This document shows positions 60,663 through 64,000 of a stretch of DNA of 64,000 nt, piece after piece. This stretch comes from Bradyrhizobium retamae. GTDB lineage: Bacteria; Pseudomonadota; Alphaproteobacteria; Rhizobiales; Xanthobacteraceae. Location of the stretch: positions 372,001 through 436,000 of the forward strand of contig NZ_LLYA01000001.1 in the NCBI RefSeq assembly GCF_001440415.1. The letters run 5' to 3'. Under the pieces are notes generated by a model. The model was given only the letters and a program-made list of their open reading frames with translations. It had not been told where the DNA came from and ran no database searches. The translations under genes and the position numbers were made by a program. How positions within the stretch are numbered: position 1 is the stretch's first letter; every line of letters begins with the position of its first letter.

Positions 60663-61241
60663 ATGCTCCGCTTCGTCCTCCCTCTCCTTCTCGCACTCAT
60701 CGGCCTGATCCTGTTCGGCCAAGGGGCCTACATCCACGCCAAGGCGCTGCTCGCACAGGTCCTGCTGGAGCGCGCCTTCGAGGAAACCGTCGCAACCGGG
60801 CGCGAGACAAAGCCGTGGTCGTGGGCCGACACCTGGCCGGTTGCGCGTATCGAGGTAAAGCGGCTCGGTGCCCGCGCCATCGTGCTAGCAGGCAGCAGCG
60901 GTCAGGCGCTCGCCTTCGGCCCGGGTCACGTCGAACAGACACCCGACGCCGGCGAACGCGGCGTCGCCGTCTATTCGGCGCATCGCGATACGCATTTCGC
61001 TTTCCTGAAAAACGTCGCCCTCGGTGACGAAATCGACGTCACAAGGCGTGACGGCCGGACGTTCCGCTATCGGGTGGATACGACCTCGGTCGTGCGCTTC
61101 GATGCCTCCGGCATCGATCCGCTCGCGGGCGGGCATGAGCTGGTGCTGTCGACCTGCTGGCCGTTCGACGCGCTGACACAGGGGCCGCAGCGCTATCTTG
61201 TGCACGCCACGATGATCGGACCCGTATCAGATACGCACTGA
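60663..61241 (+). CDS. Class GN-type proteobacterial sortase
   Basis: A 192-residue membrane-anchored transpeptidase. Start ATG 60663 (MLRFVLPLLLALIGLILFGQ, the signal anchor); an earlier in-frame ATG at 60606 falls in the repeat. Catalytic residues are present: His107 in AVYSAHRDTHF, Cys165 in VLSTCWPF and Arg177 in GPQRYLV. The size and the TLxTC-like LSTC motif fit sortases in Gram-negative bacteria that sit beside one dedicated substrate. There is no strong ribosome site before the ATG: the repeat occupies that place. Downstream comes the acyl-CoA synthetase. Confidence 0.88.
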   Translation: MLRFVLPLLLALIGLILFGQGAYIHAKALLAQVLLERAFEETVATGRETKPWSWADTWPVARIEVKRLGARAIVLAGSSGQALAFGPGHVEQTPDAGERGVAVYSAHRDTHFAFLKNVALGDEIDVTRRDGRTFRYRVDTTSVVRFDASGIDPLAGGHELVLSTCWPFDALTQGPQRYLVHATMIGPVSDTH

Positions 61242-61406
61242 ATTCTGTGAGCCGGGAAATCTTGCGCGGCGCGAATGGCGCTCATCGCGCAACGCGTGTT
61301 GCCACCCTCGCCAAGGCTCAATAAAAAGGTCCTAATCAAAAGAAGATCACGGCGGGACGATCGTTCTCGATCGCCGCGGCCAAGAACGACAGAGTTAGGG
61401 AAATCC

Positions 61407-63629
61407 ATGGACGCTCAGGCAAGCACCGCATCGCATCAAGCCGAAAAATGGTCGCCATCGCCTGACGCCAGCGACATCGTCAAGAGCATCCATGCGATGC
61501 TGCACCCGCGCAACATCGTGCTGGTCGGCGCTACCGACAAGCCCGGCAACTATGCCGAGCGCATCTGGAACAATCTGATCAAGTACGGTTACGAAGGCGG
61601 ACTGTTTCCGGTCAACGCCAAGCGCGAGGCGATCTGGGGCGTGCCCTGCTACAAGGATTTTGCGAGCCTCCCTGAAAATCCCGATCACGTGCTGGTGCTG
61701 GTGCCGGCGCGTTTTGCGGTGCAGGTGATCCGCGATGCCGCGGCGGCGGGCGCGCGCTCCGCCACCATCGTCACCTCAGGCTTCAGCGAGTTGCAGGACG
61801 ACGAGAGCCAGAGGCTGGCGATTGAACTGAAAGAGGCGGTGCGCGAAACTGGTCTTGCGGTCACCGGGCCGAACTGCCTCGGCAATTTGAGCGCGGGCGA
61901 AAAACTTTTCACCAACATCGACGACCGTATCGTCACGATGGAGGCTGGACCGGTAGCGATTGTCGGCCAATCCGGCGCGATCGTGATGGCGATCCGGCAG
62001 ACGCTGGAGGATCGCGGCGTCGGAGTCGGCTATATGGTGACGACCGGCAACGAGACCGGGCTCGAGACGCCGGACCTGATGGCCTATTTTGCCGCCGATC
62101 CCTCGATCCGCGTCATCGTCGTCTATCTCGAAGGTGTCCGGAACACAAAAGTGTTCCGCGAAGCCTGCAAGGCCGCGCGGGCTGCCGGCAAGCCGGTCAT
62201 CGCGCTCAAGCTTGGCGCCTCCGAAGGCGGCCGCGCCGCCGCGATGGCGCACACCGGCGCGCTCGCCGGCTCGATCGAAACTTTTGACGCGATCTCGACC
62301 CGCGAAGGCGTGATCCGCGTCCGCGGACTGGACGAACTGATCGAGACCACCGAATGTTTCGTCCATGCCGATCCGCCGAAGGGCAACCGGCTCGCCGCGG
62401 TATCGCTCTCCGGCGGCAAGCGCGGCCTGTTGATCGACGCGTTCTATTCGGCCGGCCTGAACTTCGCGCCGCTGAGCCCGGATGCGACGGCACAATTGGC
62501 GCAGATGCTCGGGCCCGGCAGCATCGTGGGCAATCCGCTCGATGCCGGCTTTGCCGCCGTGGTCGACCCCTCCGTCTACATCAAGTCGATCAAGATCATG
62601 ATCGACGATCCCGACACCGACATCGTCATCATCGACGCCGAACTGCCGAAGGCACCGCACGAATTGCGCGAGCGCAATCTGCGCCTCGTCAACGAGATGG
62701 CGGGAACCGCCAACAAGCCCGTGGTCTATATCAGCGCGATGTCGATCGGGTTCACCGAGTTCACCAAGGCCCTGCGCAAGTCGCTGCCGAACGTCGCGGT
62801 GATGCAGGGCCTCGACCGTGCGGTCGGGGCAATCAAGTCGCTGATCGAATATGCGTCCTTGCGCAAGGAGGTGCCCGATATCGTCTCGAGCTCGAAAGCT
62901 TCCGCGCGCGCAATGCTGGAGAAGACGCTCAAGGCCGCGAACGGCGCCGCCGCGCTGGACGAGGTCGCGTCGAAGAAACTGCTAAAGGCCTACGGCATCC
63001 CGGTTTCGAAGGAAGAGATTGCGCAGACCGCGGTGGAAGCCGTCAAGATCGCCAAGAAGATCGGCTTCCCCGTGGTGGCTAAGGTGGTCAGCGCCGACAT
63101 CCTGCATAAGTCCGACATCGGCGGCGTGGTGCTGAACCTCAACAGCGCCTCGGAAGTGAAGAAGGCGTTCAACGACATCACCGCGCGGGTGAAGAAGATC
63201 AAGAGCAAGCCGAAGCTCGAGGGCATTCTGATCGCGCAGCAGGTCAAGGCCGATCTCGAACTCGTGGTCGGCGCCTCGCTCGACGCCGAGATGGGTCCCG
63301 TGGTGCTGTTCGGCACCGGCGGCGTTGATATCGAACTGATGAAGGATGTCGCGTTGGCCGGCGCACCCTTGGATGAGGCCGAAGCAAAACAGTTGATCGC
63401 CAAGACCAAGGCCGGCATCAAGATGAACGGTTATCGCGGCAAGCCGGCGCTGCATGAGGCGTCCGCCGTGAAGGCGCTGGTCGGCCTGTCGAACCTGATG
63501 GCGGATGCCGGCAACCGCATCGCCTCAATCGACGTCAATCCGTTTTTGATCAACAGCAAGGTCGGCGTGGCTGTGGATGGCCTGATCGTGCTTAACAACG
63601 CCGCTGCGAACAAGGCGGCGGGGCATTGA
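61407..63629 (+). CDS. NDP-forming acyl-CoA synthetase (acetate-CoA ligase family, fused subunits)
   Basis: A 740-residue enzyme. ATG 61407 (MDAQASTASHQAEK) follows AGGGA; a longer frame to 61275 has no ribosome site. Order: CoA-binding Rossmann domain (about 25-150, LHPRNIVLVGATDKPGNYAE), two succinyl-CoA-ligase-like flavodoxin domains (VAIVGQSGAIVMAI; AAMAHTGALAGS with the phosphorylated histidine region), then an ATP-grasp domain from about 520 (FPVVAKVVSADILHKSDIGG, VVLFGTGGVDIEL, IASIDVNPFL). It makes or uses acyl-CoA with ADP/GDP exchange. The natural acid is unknown; acetate, propionate, pimelate and aromatic acids occur in the family. Confidence 0.9.
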   Translation: MDAQASTASHQAEKWSPSPDASDIVKSIHAMLHPRNIVLVGATDKPGNYAERIWNNLIKYGYEGGLFPVNAKREAIWGVPCYKDFASLPENPDHVLVLVPARFAVQVIRDAAAAGARSATIVTSGFSELQDDESQRLAIELKEAVRETGLAVTGPNCLGNLSAGEKLFTNIDDRIVTMEAGPVAIVGQSGAIVMAIRQTLEDRGVGVGYMVTTGNETGLETPDLMAYFAADPSIRVIVVYLEGVRNTKVFREACKAARAAGKPVIALKLGASEGGRAAAMAHTGALAGSIETFDAISTREGVIRVRGLDELIETTECFVHADPPKGNRLAAVSLSGGKRGLLIDAFYSAGLNFAPLSPDATAQLAQMLGPGSIVGNPLDAGFAAVVDPSVYIKSIKIMIDDPDTDIVIIDAELPKAPHELRERNLRLVNEMAGTANKPVVYISAMSIGFTEFTKALRKSLPNVAVMQGLDRAVGAIKSLIEYASLRKEVPDIVSSSKASARAMLEKTLKAANGAAALDEVASKKLLKAYGIPVSKEEIAQTAVEAVKIAKKIGFPVVAKVVSADILHKSDIGGVVLNLNSASEVKKAFNDITARVKKIKSKPKLEGILIAQQVKADLELVVGASLDAEMGPVVLFGTGGVDIELMKDVALAGAPLDEAEAKQLIAKTKAGIKMNGYRGKPALHEASAVKALVGLSNLMADAGNRIASIDVNPFLINSKVGVAVDGLIVLNNAAANKAAGH

Positions 63630-63641
63630 GTCACGGAATCC

Positions 63642-63801
63642 GCAGGGTGGGCCAAGCCAACGGGTCGCGCGAATGCGCGCCCCCAGCGACGAGCGCAAGG
63701 GCGCTCGCGGAGTAATGACAGGCTTCGCGTGCCCACCATTCAGTCCATCGACTTGGAAAGATGGTGGGCACGGCGCTAACGCGCCTTTGCCCACCCTACG
63801 G
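63642..63801. repeat. Family B palindromic repeat, copy 2 (longer form)
   Basis: GCAGGGTGGGCCAAGCC to TTTGCCCACCCTACGG with inner pair GTGCCCACCATT / ATGGTGGGCAC, matching 18998-19096 but with a 50-base insertion holding another GCGC-rich stem. It lies between the convergent synthetase and protease genes and holds no gene. Confidence 0.82.
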
Positions 63802-63812
63802 CACCGAGCAGG

Positions 63813-64000
63813 CTACAACCCCGCGCCCCACTTCTGCGCGGACTGCAAAATCCAGTCCCGATACAGCGTCAGCGGCGTGACGCCTGTCATGCCGCCACAA
63901 CCTGCGCTGCCGTTCGGCCCAGTCGACCAGCTCACCACGCCGATAATGACGGGACCGCTTGGCTTGTCCTCAAATACAGGCGCGCCGGAATCTCCCGTGC
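63813..64000 (-). CDS. Trypsin-like serine protease, C-terminal part (5' end outside window)
   Basis: Sixty-one residues and a stop (TAG, 63813-63815) are visible on the minus strand. The reading begins TGDSGAPVFED, the GDSG nucleophile motif of chymotrypsin-fold (S1) proteases with the active-site serine, followed by GPVIIGVVSWS, the normal next strand (GVVSWG in trypsin), and ends with TPLTLYRDWILQ, the terminal helix. The family is exported; the signal peptide and the other two catalytic residues lie beyond the right edge. Confidence 0.85.
   Translation of the reverse strand, partial: TGDSGAPVFEDKPSGPVIIGVVSWSTGPNGSAGCGGMTGVTPLTLYRDWILQSAQKWGAGL

Noticed and set aside
12147..63801. CRISPR array
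   Set aside because: The repeats are palindromic, single and far apart with no regular spacers, and no cas gene is present.
1..64000. tRNA, rRNA, insertion sequences, attachment sites
   Set aside because: None was recognised by reading. Weak tRNA-like cloverleaves cannot be excluded without a covariance search.

Overview
The window looks like chromosomal DNA of an alphaproteobacterium of the Bradyrhizobium/Rhodopseudomonas group (order Hyphomicrobiales). It is GC-rich and densely coded, with many ATGA or GTGA stop-start overlaps, Tat signals and solute-binding-protein transporters. Several families of short palindromic intergenic repeats are present. No rRNA, tRNA, insertion sequence, phage gene, CRISPR array or replication origin was seen. 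The genus assignment is inference from style and gene content.

Layout. 1-3.8 kb: end of a SnoaL-like gene, an MFS transporter, an orphan HicB-type antitoxin with a palindromic operator, a methyltransferase broken by a frameshift, and a DUF938 methyltransferase. 3.8-12.1 kb: a sulfur-oxidation locus. A two-cysteine ArsR repressor resembling SqrR/BigR is divergent from soxC-soxD-soxX-soxY-soxZ-soxA-soxK-soxB, a secreted DsrE-like protein and a persulfide dioxygenase-rhodanese fusion. A 21-bp palindrome lies in the divergent promoter region. 12.2-17.5 kb: vitamin B12 uptake, with btuC-btuD-btuF on the minus strand and, divergently, a TonB-dependent receptor behind a cobalamin riboswitch. 17.8-25 kb: four small proteins of unknown function, an ATP-grasp enzyme, two MFS transporters and an N-acyl-D-amino-acid deacylase-type amidohydrolase. 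25.2-29.8 kb: a LolD/FtsX-type ABC pair, a Tat-exported AttH/CrtC lipocalin-like protein and a MAPEG protein. 29.9-35.6 kb: a lone amino-acid-type binding protein and an RND efflux pump with its adaptor.

36-44.6 kb: an iron-type alcohol dehydrogenase, an acyl-CoA synthetase and a complete five-gene dipeptide/nickel-type ABC importer. 44.8-56.7 kb: a catabolic block holding both subunits of a biotin-dependent acyl-CoA carboxylase, a beta-keto-acid cleavage enzyme (BKACE), an AraC regulator, a GST, a Tat-exported binding protein, two acyl-CoA dehydrogenases and a divergent acyl-CoA ligase. Together these suggest activation, desaturation, carboxylation and cleavage of an unidentified carboxylic acid. 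56.8-61.2 kb: a cold-shock protein with a clear terminator, an XRE regulator, and a proteobacterial sortase pair consisting of a VIT/VWA substrate with an LPxTA-type sorting signal and a sortase. 61.4-64 kb: an NDP-forming acyl-CoA synthetase and the C-terminus of a trypsin-like protease.

The most notable cross-cutting pattern is that the palindromic repeats sort by gene orientation. Two families (six copies) sit only between convergent genes. Three other families (seven copies) sit only between genes on the same strand, including one inside the importer operon and one between the sortase and its substrate. No wholly new system can be claimed from sequence reading alone. The strongest candidates for undescribed biology are the carboxylase-BKACE pathway, the ABC-lipocalin-MAPEG module, the interrupted sortase pair and the orientation-sorted repeats.
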